This document shows positions 17,855 through 25,741 of a stretch of DNA of 64,000 nucleotides, piece by piece. The stretch's first letter is position 1; each line of letters starts with the position of its first letter. The stretch spans positions 124,001 to 188,000 of the forward strand of contig CACPCD010000001.1 of the NCBI GenBank assembly GCA_902632315.1. Direction: 5' to 3'. The position numbers and the translations under genes are program-made. The stretch is from an uncultured Pelagibacteraceae bacterium (GTDB lineage: Bacteria; Pseudomonadota; Alphaproteobacteria; Pelagibacterales; Pelagibacteraceae). A model generated the notes under the pieces. The model did not search any database and was not told the DNA's origin. It was given only the letters and a program-made list of their open reading frames with translations.

Positions 17855-18228
17855 GTAAAATCGCTTAACACTTTAGGAATATTACCATAACGGTTTTTTT
17901 TTGGATCACCCGTTGTACACCACCACACAAATAGAGGAATTAATCCAATTATTGTAAAGGAAAGTAAGAACCACCATCCACTTTTCCCAGTATCATGCAA
18001 TCTTCTAAAGATAAGACTTAATTGAGGAAAAGCTGTAGCTAGGAAAAAAATTCCACTAACCACACCCATTTCATCTGGGTGATACCCAATAACGTATGTA
18101 TCAATTAAATGTGTAAAAAAGTTAACTATAAGAATAAATAAAAAAAAATACCAAAATTCTGATCTATTTGATCTTCCACTAAAATTAAAATAATTTTTAA
18201 ACGCTTTATCTATTGCAAAACTCATCAT
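17851..18228 (-). CDS. DUF805 family membrane protein (second copy)
   Basis: 125 residues, N-terminal FKNYFNFSGRSNRSEFWYFFLF and central FRRLHDTGKSGWWFLLSFT, the same family landmarks as the gene at 15542 but clearly diverged. ATGATG start; either Met is possible. It is translationally coupled to the exported protein downstream and is read divergently from the small membrane protein at 18252, 23 bp away, so a two-way promoter must sit in that gap. Confidence 0.86.
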   Translation of the reverse strand: MMSFAIDKAFKNYFNFSGRSNRSEFWYFFLFILIVNFFTHLIDTYVIGYHPDEMGVVSGIFFLATAFPQLSLIFRRLHDTGKSGWWFLLSFTIIGLIPLFVWWCTTGDPKKNRYGNIPKVLSDFT

Positions 18229-18251
18229 AATAAAATATTAAACATATTTAT

Positions 18252-18557
18252 ATGGCTTTTGCACTAATTTCATTGGAAAATAAAAAAACAAATCAAGTTA
18301 AACTTGCCCCAATAGGTTTTTCATGGACTAACTTTTTTTTTGGTTTTTTTGTTCCATTATTTAGAGGTGATTGGAAATGGGCAGCAATATTTTTTGCTGT
18401 AGGTTGGGTAACTTTTGGATTTGGAAGCCTTATAACTGCTTTTTTTTACAACAAACTTTACGCAGAAGATTTATTAAAAAATGGTTTTAAAGTAAAATCT
18501 CTTAACGGGGCTGACAAAAGTTTAGTTAAAGCACGTTTAGGTGTTACAAAATTATAA
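18252..18557 (+). CDS. Small membrane protein (DUF2628-like)
   Basis: 101 residues. The conserved-looking part is GFSWTNFFFGFFVPLFRGDWKWA, followed by a Gly/Phe-rich hydrophobic hairpin (FFAVGWVTFGFGSLITAFFYN) and a polar C-terminal tail. This W..FFFG..W..RGDW..A pattern resembles DUF2628 and related short proteins that pack against membranes. No enzymatic motif. The next gene follows after 3 bases. Confidence 0.65.
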   Translation: MAFALISLENKKTNQVKLAPIGFSWTNFFFGFFVPLFRGDWKWAAIFFAVGWVTFGFGSLITAFFYNKLYAEDLLKNGFKVKSLNGADKSLVKARLGVTKL

Positions 18558-18560
18558 GTT

Positions 18561-19298
18561 TTGTTTAATTTTATTAAAGACACGTTTAATAAAACAATAA
18601 TTGATTTAGAAAATCCAAAAATCTTAAAAACATTATTTTTTTCAATTTTAATTACAACAATAATTGCAATTATAATTTTTATATTTTTCTATTATTTTTT
18701 ATTTTCTTCATTATTCAATCTATCTGATCCATCTAATTTTGATGAAGATGGAATATTATACTATATTTTTAGTTTAAAAATTTTTGCTGTGCTGTTAGGC
18801 ATAATTCAATTTTTTACCTCATGGATATTAGTTTCTCTAATATTGGTTCCAATTGGTTCAATTGTTTCAGGTTTATTTGCTGAGAAAATATTTTTCAATA
18901 TTAAAGAAACTCATAATTATAAGTGGGAAAAAAAATTAAAAAAAAACGCATTTTATCTATCAAATAAATTTGCTTTAATCGCTGCTATTAAAAGTTTTTT
19001 AATCAATATATTAATTTTACCTTTATATCTGTTGCTACCAATTGCAAACATTTTTATATTTATTTTCGTAAATGGTTTATTGATTGGTCGAGAATTTTGT
19101 GGAAACTTTTTAATTCAATTTTTTGAAAAAGAAAAAATTAAATTAATTAATCTTCATTTAGATAGTAAAATTTATGTTCTTGGAATATTTGTGGTTGTAT
19201 TATATACAATTCCATTTGTTAATTTATTAGCTCCTACAATAGCAAATCTTCTATTTTCACACTTGATTTTACAATCTAATAAAAGTATTTTTAAGTAA
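18561..19298 (+). CDS. EI24/CysZ-like integral membrane protein
   Basis: 245 residues, TTG start, with four to six hydrophobic segments. The signature [20 protein letters not shown] near residue 165 matches the conserved N-G-x-L-x-G-R-E/Y block of the EI24/CysZ family. CysZ proteins take up sulfate. Many family members of unknown substrate exist, and no cys genes lie nearby, so sulfate transport is not asserted. It continues the operon from 18252 and precedes the TM2 gene. Confidence 0.7.
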   Translation: MFNFIKDTFNKTIIDLENPKILKTLFFSILITTIIAIIIFIFFYYFLFSSLFNLSDPSNFDEDGILYYIFSLKIFAVLLGIIQFFTSWILVSLILVPIGSIVSGLFAEKIFFNIKETHNYKWEKKLKKNAFYLSNKFALIAAIKSFLINILILPLYLLLPIANIFIFIFVNGLLIGREFCGNFLIQFFEKEKIKLINLHLDSKIYVLGIFVVVLYTIPFVNLLAPTIANLLFSHLILQSNKSIFK

Positions 19299-19318
19299 AT
19301 AAACTACAAAGGAGTTAT

Positions 19319-19519
19319 ATGCAAAAATCAAAAACAACAGCAGCTTTGCTTTGCTTTTTTTTAGGTGCGTTAGGTGTTCATAGATTTTACACAGGAAAGA
19401 TTGGAACTGGTGTAATTCAATTATTAACATTAGGTGGCTTTTACATATGGGCCGTAATTGATTTTATTATGATTTTAACGGGCTCTTTCACTGACGTTAA
19501 CGGCAAAAAACTTAAGTAA
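19319..19519 (+). CDS. TM2 domain protein
   Basis: 66 residues, essentially one TM2 domain: [32 protein letters not shown], then [17 protein letters not shown]. Two helices are joined by the GxxGxHRFYxG loop. It has an unusually clear ribosome-binding site for this genome (AAGGAGTTAT before the ATG). Function of TM2 proteins in bacteria is not defined. A strong hairpin lies just downstream at 19556. Confidence 0.88.
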   Translation: MQKSKTTAALLCFFLGALGVHRFYTGKIGTGVIQLLTLGGFYIWAVIDFIMILTGSFTDVNGKKLK

Positions 19520-19553
19520 AAAAATATTTTTTTTTTTAATATTTTTTTTCAAA

Positions 19554-22061
19554 ATGGGAGTGGTTCTATCAGAACCACTTCCTTTAATTGTTAATTATTC
19601 ACCTTCAGATTATGGAGCACTTACACAAAATTGGGGTGTGACCGAAGATAAAGATGGGCGTATTTATTTTGCAAATAACAATGGAGTATTAATCTACGAT
19701 GGATTCAATTGGAAACTAATTGGCTTACCAAACTTTAAAAGTGCAAGATCAATATCAGTTGATAACAATGGTAGTGTTTTAGTTGGAAGTAGAGGTGAAT
19801 TTGGTTTTATTAAAATAGATAAAGATAACAAGATTTCTTATAAAAGTCTTAGCAAAAATCTTCCTAATTATAAATCGAACTCAGTTATATACGAAACCCA
19901 TGTATTAGATGAGCATTTAATTTTTTTTAGATCTTATAAAAAATTATTTTTAGTTGAAAAACAAAAAGTTTTTGAACTTGAAAATTCTTTCAATGATAGG
20001 GTGGAGAGATCTTTTTTTACAAATCAAGAATTATTTGTCTTTATAAGAAATACTGGCCTATATGAGTTTGATAAAAATAACAAAAAGTTTGATTTAGTAA
20101 AGGAGTCAAAATTTTTTGATACAAAATCAAAAACCGTCAATGGATTTCATATCATTGATGATAATAAAATATTTATAACAAGAGGATCAGGTATTTATAT
20201 ATCTAACAATAATGAGTTAAAAAAAATTAATTATGAAAATAAAATAATTAATGAAACTACTATATACCGATCGTATCAATTAAAAAATTCTAATATAGCA
20301 TTAGCCACGTATGATGGAATTTTCATATTAAATAAATCACTAGAAATTATTGATCATTTTAATTCCGATAAAGGTATGAGATCAAATAATGTTAGATCAC
20401 TATTTGAGGACTCATCAGGAAATCTTTGGGCTGGACTGGATGATGGAATAGCAAAAATATTAATAAAATCTCAATTTAGATTTTATCCTAAATTATATGC
20501 TAAAACTGGTGGTACTGTTTATGACTTAAATCTTTTTAATAATAATGTTTTCATTTCATCTGCTACAGGACTTAGAAAACTGAGTACTAATAATGTTGAT
20601 TTAAATGCTGAATTTATTTCTGTGGCTAATGAAAATATAAAAAGTCAAACTTGGGCTATAGAACCTATCAATGGTTCACTAGTTGTAGGACATTTAGGAG
20701 GTTTAGGAAAAATTGATGAAAATGAAATTTATTCCCAAATTGTTTCTAAAAAAATAACTGGCACAATATATTCTCTTAAAAAATCAGAATTTTTAAAAAA
20801 TAAATTTTTTGTTGGCTCTAGAAAAGGATTATTTATTTTTGACAATAGTTTTGAGGAATTTCAAAAAGTTGAAGGTATAAAATCATCTATTTGGAGAATA
20901 GTTGAATTACCAACCAGAAAAGAAGTGTGGGTATTTAATGAAGGAAAAGGAATATTTAGAATAAAATTCGATGAAAATGAAAAAATTTCTGTCAATAAAT
21001 TTTCATCTGATGATGGTTTACCATCTAATAATAAACTCTACATCTTAAAATACAAAGATACATTGATAGTAGGTACGAAATTAGGAACCTATGAATTTGA
21101 CTATAAAAATAAGAAATTTATTAAAAGTAATATTTTTTCAGAAAAAATATTAGGAAAAAATAAACATCTAATTAGATTGGTTTCGATAAATGACAAACAT
21201 TTATTTCATACTGTTCATTATGAAAATTTTAAACGTATTCAAAAATTTTATGAAATAAAAGATGAAACTATCAATGAGTTTCCAATACCAGAAGTATCGA
21301 AAAATGTTTCCGTTAAATACCATTACTTAAAAAAGGATAAATTATTTTTTACAAGTAATGAAGGAGTAGCAGTTTTTAATATTAACAAAAAAGAAGTAGA
21401 CAGAAAAAGTAATAGCAAGGTTATATTTTCTAAAATTTTAGTTAATAAAAAGCCTATATTTTTTGGTGGAAATCAACAATCCTACGATAAAGAAGTCCAT
21501 AAAATAAAGAATATTTTTAAGTATAATGAAAATTCATTTGATTTTTATTTTTCAGCTACAGATTATTTAGATGAGCAAAGTAATTCTTTTAATACAAATA
21601 TAGTTAATTATAAGGAAAAAAATATTTTTTTTTCAAATGATAAAAAATTTACTTATGAAAATTTAATCCCAGGCAAATATATCTTAGAGGCAAATTCAAA
21701 AAATGCTAGAAATGAAGTTTTGCCATCACTTTATTATGAATTTACAATCAATAAACCTTGGTGGCAAACTGCCTATTTTTATATTGGGGAAATTATTTTT
21801 TTTATGATTTTGCTTTTCTTTACAATTATTTCTAAGCAAAATAGCAAATCTCAAAAATACGCTACTGCTTTAACCTTTATAATGATCCTAATTTTATTTG
21901 AATACATTAATTTTTTCCTAGATCCTCTTTTTTATAATTTGACAGGTGGAGTTCCAGTATTCAATATATTAAGTAAAGTATTATTAGGAGTTTTATTAAA
22001 ACCAATTGAAAATTTAGCTGACAAACTTCTTCTGTTATCCTCCCAATACCTCAAAAGATAA
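19554..22061 (+). CDS. Beta-propeller sensor protein (Reg_prop/Y_Y_Y) with C-terminal membrane segments
   Basis: 835 residues. Multiple two-component-regulator propeller repeats are visible, such as EDKDGRIYFANNNGVLIYDG near residue 32 and LFEDSSGNLWAGLDDGIAKI near 285. A Y_Y_Y-type Ig domain follows (YENLIPGKYILEANSKNARNEV), then hydrophobic helices (FYIGEIIFFMILLFFTII and two more). Related proteins sense periplasmic glycans and end in a histidine kinase; here no kinase, HTH or GGDEF domain follows. No signal peptide follows the ATG used. In-frame codons just upstream would encode [12 protein letters not shown], so the true start may be a non-canonical codon or be lost by a homopolymer indel. 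Confidence 0.72.
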   Translation: MGVVLSEPLPLIVNYSPSDYGALTQNWGVTEDKDGRIYFANNNGVLIYDGFNWKLIGLPNFKSARSISVDNNGSVLVGSRGEFGFIKIDKDNKISYKSLSKNLPNYKSNSVIYETHVLDEHLIFFRSYKKLFLVEKQKVFELENSFNDRVERSFFTNQELFVFIRNTGLYEFDKNNKKFDLVKESKFFDTKSKTVNGFHIIDDNKIFITRGSGIYISNNNELKKINYENKIINETTIYRSYQLKNSNIALATYDGIFILNKSLEIIDHFNSDKGMRSNNVRSLFEDSSGNLWAGLDDGIAKILIKSQFRFYPKLYAKTGGTVYDLNLFNNNVFISSATGLRKLSTNNVDLNAEFISVANENIKSQTWAIEPINGSLVVGHLGGLGKIDENEIYSQIVSKKITGTIYSLKKSEFLKNKFFVGSRKGLFIFDNSFEEFQKVEGIKSSIWRIVELPTRKEVWVFNEGKGIFRIKFDENEKISVNKFSSDDGLPSNNKLYILKYKDTLIVGTKLGTYEFDYKNKKFIKSNIFSEKILGKNKHLIRLVSINDKHLFHTVHYENFKRIQKFYEIKDETINEFPIPEVSKNVSVKYHYLKKDKLFFTSNEGVAVFNINKKEVDRKSNSKVIFSKILVNKKPIFFGGNQQSYDKEVHKIKNIFKYNENSFDFYFSATDYLDEQSNSFNTNIVNYKEKNIFFSNDKKFTYENLIPGKYILEANSKNARNEVLPSLYYEFTINKPWWQTAYFYIGEIIFFMILLFFTIISKQNSKSQKYATALTFIMILILFEYINFFLDPLFYNLTGGVPVFNILSKVLLGVLLKPIENLADKLLLLSSQYLKR
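19556..19583 (+). terminator. Stem-loop after the TM2 gene (terminator-like)
   Basis: GGGAGTGGTTCT-ATC-AGAACCACTTCC folds into a 12-bp stem with one G-T pair and a loop of about 3-4 bases, followed by TTTAATT. It would end transcription of the TM2 operon, but it overlaps the annotated start of the propeller gene, so it might instead control that gene. Confidence 0.55.
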
Positions 22062-22071
22062 AAATTTTGAT

Positions 22072-22527
22072 TTATTTTGCTGATATTTTTAGATTTTTTA
22101 TTTTTTCTTCCAATAAAGAAATTGCTTTATGAATTTTGTCTTTTTCATTTTTACTTAGAGATGCACCTAAGTCACTTTTAGGATCTAATGCAGACTCAGT
22201 TAAATCCATAATATCACCTAAACGTCCCCCAATATTCATTAAAATTGAATTGATATTTTCAAAGTAATTTGCTTGATTCATAATTTCATGTAAATTTGTG
22301 CTTATAGCATCAAACAACGGTGTTCCTTTAGATTTCTTTAGTAATAACTCATCTATACTGAGTGCATCATTGATTGTTAATGAATGATTATGATCATCAG
22401 GATCTCCACATTTAAAAAAATGTGATTTACTTTTATTTGTTGCACTTTTTAATTCTTCTTCAGTTAAATTTTTAAGAGCATTTTGTAATGCAAATTCGAT
22501 AGTATTTGGCTTTCTTAATTTAGTCAT
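22072..22527 (-). CDS. Phage CII/CP76-like regulator (tentative)
   Basis: 151 residues, cytoplasmic, no membrane segment. The N-terminal half (LKNLTEEELKSATNKSKSHFFKCGDP, then LTINDALSIDELLLKK) resembles the helix-turn-helix and proline/aspartate loop of phage CII-like regulators. The rest is predicted helical with an acidic/basic C-terminal coil. The similarity is pattern-level only. It is read against the propeller gene and divergently from the small secreted-protein operon at 22610, so it could control that operon. Alternative: an unrelated helical protein. Confidence 0.5.
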   Translation of the reverse strand: MTKLRKPNTIEFALQNALKNLTEEELKSATNKSKSHFFKCGDPDDHNHSLTINDALSIDELLLKKSKGTPLFDAISTNLHEIMNQANYFENINSILMNIGGRLGDIMDLTESALDPKSDLGASLSKNEKDKIHKAISLLEEKIKNLKISAK

Positions 22528-22609
22528 AAGGTGGTTTATATCATTTTAGGTGAAAAATATAAGTAACTATTTCACTATAAAATTAAAAAAAATTTCCTAA
22601 ATTTAAATT

Positions 22610-22900
22610 ATGTTTAAGATAATGAAATTAATCATAGTTTCTTACATGATCTATTCATCAGTATTAGTTACTTTTGGATATGCTAGAGAATATGAAAAAG
22701 GCAAGCAAATAATTAGCAATATAGTTAGTGAAGATTGTAAAAAGAATAAAAGATGTATTAATTCTATCCTTGAGTCTGAGTTAAAGAAATCAACAAATAT
22801 TTTTCTTTTAGGTGCAATTGACAAAATTGAGAATTATTTACCAGCTTTTATTTATGAGCTCAAATTAGACGTTCAAAGGAGTTTAGATGTTAAATTATAA
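22610..22900 (+). CDS. Small exported protein, unknown
   Basis: 96 residues. The hydrophobic N-terminus (IMKLIIVSYMIYSSVLVTFGYA) looks like a signal peptide ending near Ala26. The mature part contains two Cys (EDCKKNKRCINS), which could form a disulfide in the periplasm. First of four short overlapping genes; the next starts 14 bases before its stop. A second Met at residue 5 could be the real start. No family recognised. Confidence 0.55.
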   Translation: MFKIMKLIIVSYMIYSSVLVTFGYAREYEKGKQIISNIVSEDCKKNKRCINSILESELKKSTNIFLLGAIDKIENYLPAFIYELKLDVQRSLDVKL

Positions 22901-23150
22901 AAAAATCGCAATATTTATATTCTTAATATCTTTGGTTAATTTCAATAATGTAAATGCTAGAACAGTTTGTAACTACAAAGTTACTACTATTACAGAAAAT
23001 AATGTAATTAAAGGTCATCGAGAAGTAAAAAATTGTGAGGAAACGAGAATTACAGGCGATCAATTTAGTTTTGTAGAGTCTGTTTTATCAAGCCCACAAT
23101 ATGAAACAACTTTAATATTGGTGTTATCTTTAGTTTTGGAAAGTATATAA
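22887..23150 (+). CDS. Small exported protein, unknown
   Basis: 87 residues with a signal peptide (KIAIFIFLISLVNFNNVNA) and two Cys in the mature part (TVCNYK and KNCEET). The C-terminus is hydrophobic (ETTLILVLSLVLESI), so it may be membrane-tethered. It overlaps the preceding gene by 14 bases, a sign of coupled translation. Unrecognised. Confidence 0.55.
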   Translation: MLNYKKIAIFIFLISLVNFNNVNARTVCNYKVTTITENNVIKGHREVKNCEETRITGDQFSFVESVLSSPQYETTLILVLSLVLESI

Positions 23151-23167
23151 ACATAATGAAAGGAAAA

Positions 23168-23605
23168 ATGAAATATATATCATTAATTTTAATAACAGTT
23201 CTCACAGCTTGTTCAAGTAACTATGCTGAAAAGAAAACAATAATAAATGATAACAGTGATTTGTTAAAACTCAATGCAGAAATCTGCAATAAGTATAAAA
23301 GTGATGAGTCAAAAACCTACGGTTGTGGATCTGGATTGAGCTCTGATCTAGAAGTTTCAAAAACTAAGTCACTGCTTAATGCAAAGGTGAATGTTGCAGA
23401 CGTTGTTGGCTCTTCAATTCTGAAAAGTGAAAAACAAACTAGAACAGAAAACTCAAAAGGTGTTAATAGCAAATATCAAACAATTGAAGAAAATAAAATT
23501 TTAGAGACATCTTTAAATAATTATAAAGTAGTTTTTACTAAAACTTTTAAACAAGGAAATAAATTTAGAACATATACGGTAATAAAATATGCAACAAAAA
23601 CATAG
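23168..23605 (+). CDS. Small lipoprotein, unknown
   Basis: The ATG at 23168 (MKYISLILITVLTACSS) is preferred over the track start at 23156 because AAAGGA precedes it at a suitable distance; this gives 145 residues. LTAC is a lipobox, so the mature protein would be lipid-anchored at Cys15. The mature domain has a Cys pair (EICNKYK, TYGCGSG) and a KTKSLLNAKVNVADVVG segment of alternating hydrophobics, then a beta-like C-terminus. This recalls LPP20-type lipoproteins, but weakly. Overlaps the next gene by 17 bases. Confidence 0.62.
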   Translation: MKYISLILITVLTACSSNYAEKKTIINDNSDLLKLNAEICNKYKSDESKTYGCGSGLSSDLEVSKTKSLLNAKVNVADVVGSSILKSEKQTRTENSKGVNSKYQTIEENKILETSLNNYKVVFTKTFKQGNKFRTYTVIKYATKT

Positions 23606-23849
23606 AAATATAATATTAATTATCTTTTTTGTTTTATTCTGTAATACAAGTCTTTTTGCAGCAAACAACAAAATTCAACTTAATAACGTTAAGACTAATG
23701 TTGATAATGTAAAAAAAAATATATCTGAGTGGTTTGTTGATGAGTGGAATAAAACTGTTGAGTATCAAAAAGATGGATTTAATCAAATGAAAATTCAAAC
23801 AGAAAATACAAAAAAAGGAATAAGTAAACTTCTCAACCCTTTTAGATAA
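23589..23849 (+). CDS. Small exported helical protein, unknown
   Basis: 86 residues: signal peptide (NIILIIFFVLFCNTSLFAA) and a short amphipathic mature part (VDNVKKNISEWFVDEWNKTVEYQ) likely to be one long helix. Last gene of the small secreted-protein operon; its stop is 151 bp upstream of tRNA-Leu. No family recognised. Confidence 0.5.
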   Translation: MQQKHRNIILIIFFVLFCNTSLFAANNKIQLNNVKTNVDNVKKNISEWFVDEWNKTVEYQKDGFNQMKIQTENTKKGISKLLNPFR

Positions 23850-23897
23850 TCATTACATTAATCTTATTGGAAAATAAGGCTCAATTAATTTGTGAAA

Positions 23898-23917
23898 ACC
23901 AGCACAAGACCAGCACA
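23898..23917 (+). repeat. ACCAGCACA direct repeat, 11-bp spacing
   Basis: The nonamer ACCAGCACA occurs at 23898 and again at 23909, one helical turn apart, about 85-100 bp before tRNA-Leu. The geometry is that of integrase arm or regulator sites; no protein can be assigned. Confidence 0.55.
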
Positions 23918-23922
23918 TAGAA

Positions 23923-24000
23923 AGATAAAATAAAAAAATTTTACTTATTCATCTTGTTCTATTATAAATATTGGCATAAACACTCATGAAATTCATTAAT
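23923..24000 (+). promoter_or_regulatory. tRNA-Leu promoter region (parent of the copies)
   Basis: AT-rich segment with TTTACT and TATAAA hexamers at -35/-10 spacing, followed by 30 bases to the tRNA 5' end. Copies occur at 11604 and 14065. It would also drive the GT17 gene that starts 6 bases after the tRNA. Confidence 0.7.
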
Positions 24001-24086
24001 GCCCTCGTGGTGAAATTGGTAGACACAAAGGACTTAAAATCCTTGCCGCTTGCGGAGTGCCAGTTCGAGTCTGGCCGAGGGCACCA
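24001..24086 (+). tRNA. tRNA-Leu (anticodon UAA)
   Basis: Acceptor stem GCCCTCG/CGAGGGC, anticodon stem AAGGA/TCCTT with loop CTTAAAA (anticodon TAA), a type II variable arm, T-arm with GTTCGAGTC, and an encoded CCA at 24084-24086. The long variable arm confirms Leu. Confidence 0.96.
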
Positions 24087-24091
24087 TTGAA

Positions 24092-24973
24092 ATGAAAATT
24101 TACGATTGCATAACTTACTATAATGAACCAATGCTTTTTGATTTGAGGCTAAATGTTCTAAATAATTATGTTGATAAATTTATTGTAATAGAAGCAAAAC
24201 ACTCACACAGTGGTAAGAAAAAAAAACTTAATTTTAACATAGATAATTATAAAAATTTTAAAGATAAGATTATATATAAAGTAATTGAAAATGAACCAGA
24301 CGGTATCAAAGAAATAGATTCATCTGACACTGCTATAAATCAAAGCAATCAGAAGAGATTAAATAGTCTTAAAAGAATAGAACAATCATATGATACCGCA
24401 ATCGAATGTCTAAAAGATGCCAATCCTGATGATATTTTTTGTTTAAATGACAGTGATGAAATTCCAAAATATGAAAATTTTAATTTTAAAGAAATAAAGA
24501 ATAATTTGCTTATTGCAAAACTTAAATTATGTTATTTTAAGTTTAATCTTTACTATGATTTGCACCCTTGGCTTGGAACAAGAGCTTGCAAAGTAAAGAA
24601 CTTAATAAGCCCAACATGGTTAAAGTATGTAAAACCTAAAAAATACCCTTTTTGGCGAATAGATACTTTTTTTTCTAAAACAAAATATATGAATGTGAGA
24701 ATTATAGAAGATGGAGGCTGGCATTTTTCTAACTTAAAGACACCAGAAGAAATTGAGGATAAGATGCTTAATTTTGGTCATCACAACGAAGTAGAGGATA
24801 GCGGTATAGGATTGAAAGATATAAAAACTATGATTTCAGAGAAAAAAGTTATATTTGCTCATAATAGAAAACCAGACGATCCAAGTGTAAACCTTTCAAG
24901 GTTATCTGTGAATGAATTACCTAAATATGTTAGTGATAACATAAAAAAATATAATGATTGGTTAGAAAAATAA
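24092..24973 (+). CDS. Glycosyltransferase family 17
   Basis: 293 residues from the ATG at 24092; the track's longer start lies inside tRNA-Leu. The opening MKIYDCITYYNEPMLFDLRLN is typical of GT17, the family of beta-1,4-N-acetylglucosaminyltransferases, also common in bacterial glycan clusters. Other landmarks are DKFIVIEAKHSHSG, DIFCLNDSDEIP (the DxD-like metal site) and EDGGWHFSNL. It begins 5 bases after the encoded CCA of tRNA-Leu, so tRNA processing would release a nearly leaderless mRNA. It runs into the next gene after 5 bases. Confidence 0.85.
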   Translation: MKIYDCITYYNEPMLFDLRLNVLNNYVDKFIVIEAKHSHSGKKKKLNFNIDNYKNFKDKIIYKVIENEPDGIKEIDSSDTAINQSNQKRLNSLKRIEQSYDTAIECLKDANPDDIFCLNDSDEIPKYENFNFKEIKNNLLIAKLKLCYFKFNLYYDLHPWLGTRACKVKNLISPTWLKYVKPKKYPFWRIDTFFSKTKYMNVRIIEDGGWHFSNLKTPEEIEDKMLNFGHHNEVEDSGIGLKDIKTMISEKKVIFAHNRKPDDPSVNLSRLSVNELPKYVSDNIKKYNDWLEK

Positions 24974-24978
24974 TCTTG

Positions 24979-25740
24979 ATGCAAACTAAAATAAAAAATT
25001 ACGAAGCAATGTTAAAAGATTACACCAAATATTTAAAAGAAAAAAAAATCTACCAAAAAAAAAATAAAATTTTTTATGAAACTACTGTTGAAAAATTGCA
25101 GAATTGGAAAAACACAGATATAAAAAAAATACTTAATTGGTATGAATTTGTAAAAAAAACTGACAAAAGTAAAGTTACCAATGTTCACTTAGAAAAATTA
25201 AATAAGTGGCAGTATAATAAAAAAAAAGGAACTATTTCCCACAAAAGTAAAAAATTTTTTATTGTTGAAGGTAAAAGAGTTGACAATTCTAAAAGAGAAA
25301 TTTCTAGCTGGGATCAGCCATTCTTGACTCAAGTAGGATACAAAGGAGGTGTTATAGGGTTGGTAAGATGTAAAATAAAAAAAATACCGCATTATCTAAT
25401 TGATGCAAAGTTTGAGCCAGGTAATTATAATGATATTCAACTTAGTCCCTCATTACAGGGCACATACTCAAATCTTGATAGGGTTCACCATGGTGAAAGA
25501 AACAAGGTGTTAAATAAGTTTTTTAAGAATAATTTTTCGACAATAAAAAAAATGTGGGTTACTGAGGATGGCGGTCGATTATTTAAAAAAAGAAACTTGC
25601 ATTGGATTATTGATTATAAAGGCAAACCTGCACTTCCAAGCACAAGATATAAGTGGCTAACATTGTGGGAAATAAATAAGTTAATTAAACATGGTCCTAT
25701 TGTAGGTCCTCATTTAAGAGCAATTCTTAGTTTACTGTAA
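24979..25740 (+). CDS. NDP-hexose 2,3-dehydratase-like protein, single-repeat form
   Basis: 253 residues from the ATG at 24979 (the track's TTG start overlaps the GT17 gene). Recognisable pieces are FFIVEGKRV, SWDQPFLTQ, GLVRCKIKKIPHYLIDAKFE, LSPSLQGTYSN, EDGGRLF and the terminal YKWLTLWEINKL..GPHLRAIL. Known NDP-hexose 2,3-dehydratases of deoxysugar pathways contain two such modules (about 450-480 residues); this one has one. It would start removal of the C2 hydroxyl of an NDP-4-keto-6-deoxyhexose. The following Gfo/Idh/MocA enzyme is the usual partner that reduces the product. Confidence 0.8.
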   Translation: MQTKIKNYEAMLKDYTKYLKEKKIYQKKNKIFYETTVEKLQNWKNTDIKKILNWYEFVKKTDKSKVTNVHLEKLNKWQYNKKKGTISHKSKKFFIVEGKRVDNSKREISSWDQPFLTQVGYKGGVIGLVRCKIKKIPHYLIDAKFEPGNYNDIQLSPSLQGTYSNLDRVHHGERNKVLNKFFKNNFSTIKKMWVTEDGGRLFKKRNLHWIIDYKGKPALPSTRYKWLTLWEINKLIKHGPIVGPHLRAILSLL

Positions 25741-25741
25741 A

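Noticed and set aside
14117-23849. A complete second mobile element at tRNA-Leu
   Set aside because: Repeats of the tRNA-Leu promoter are present but no integrase, transposase or replicase is found in the block; retained only as a finding about the repeats.
24050-24091. Longer N-terminus of the GT17 ORF (MRSASSSLAEGTIE)
   Set aside because: These codons lie inside tRNA-Leu; the ATG at 24092 gives the family start.
23949-24131. 60-codon minus-strand ORF over tRNA-Leu
   Set aside because: Antisense to a tRNA and the start of GT17; its Cys/Pro/Trp-rich protein is a translation of tRNA sequence.
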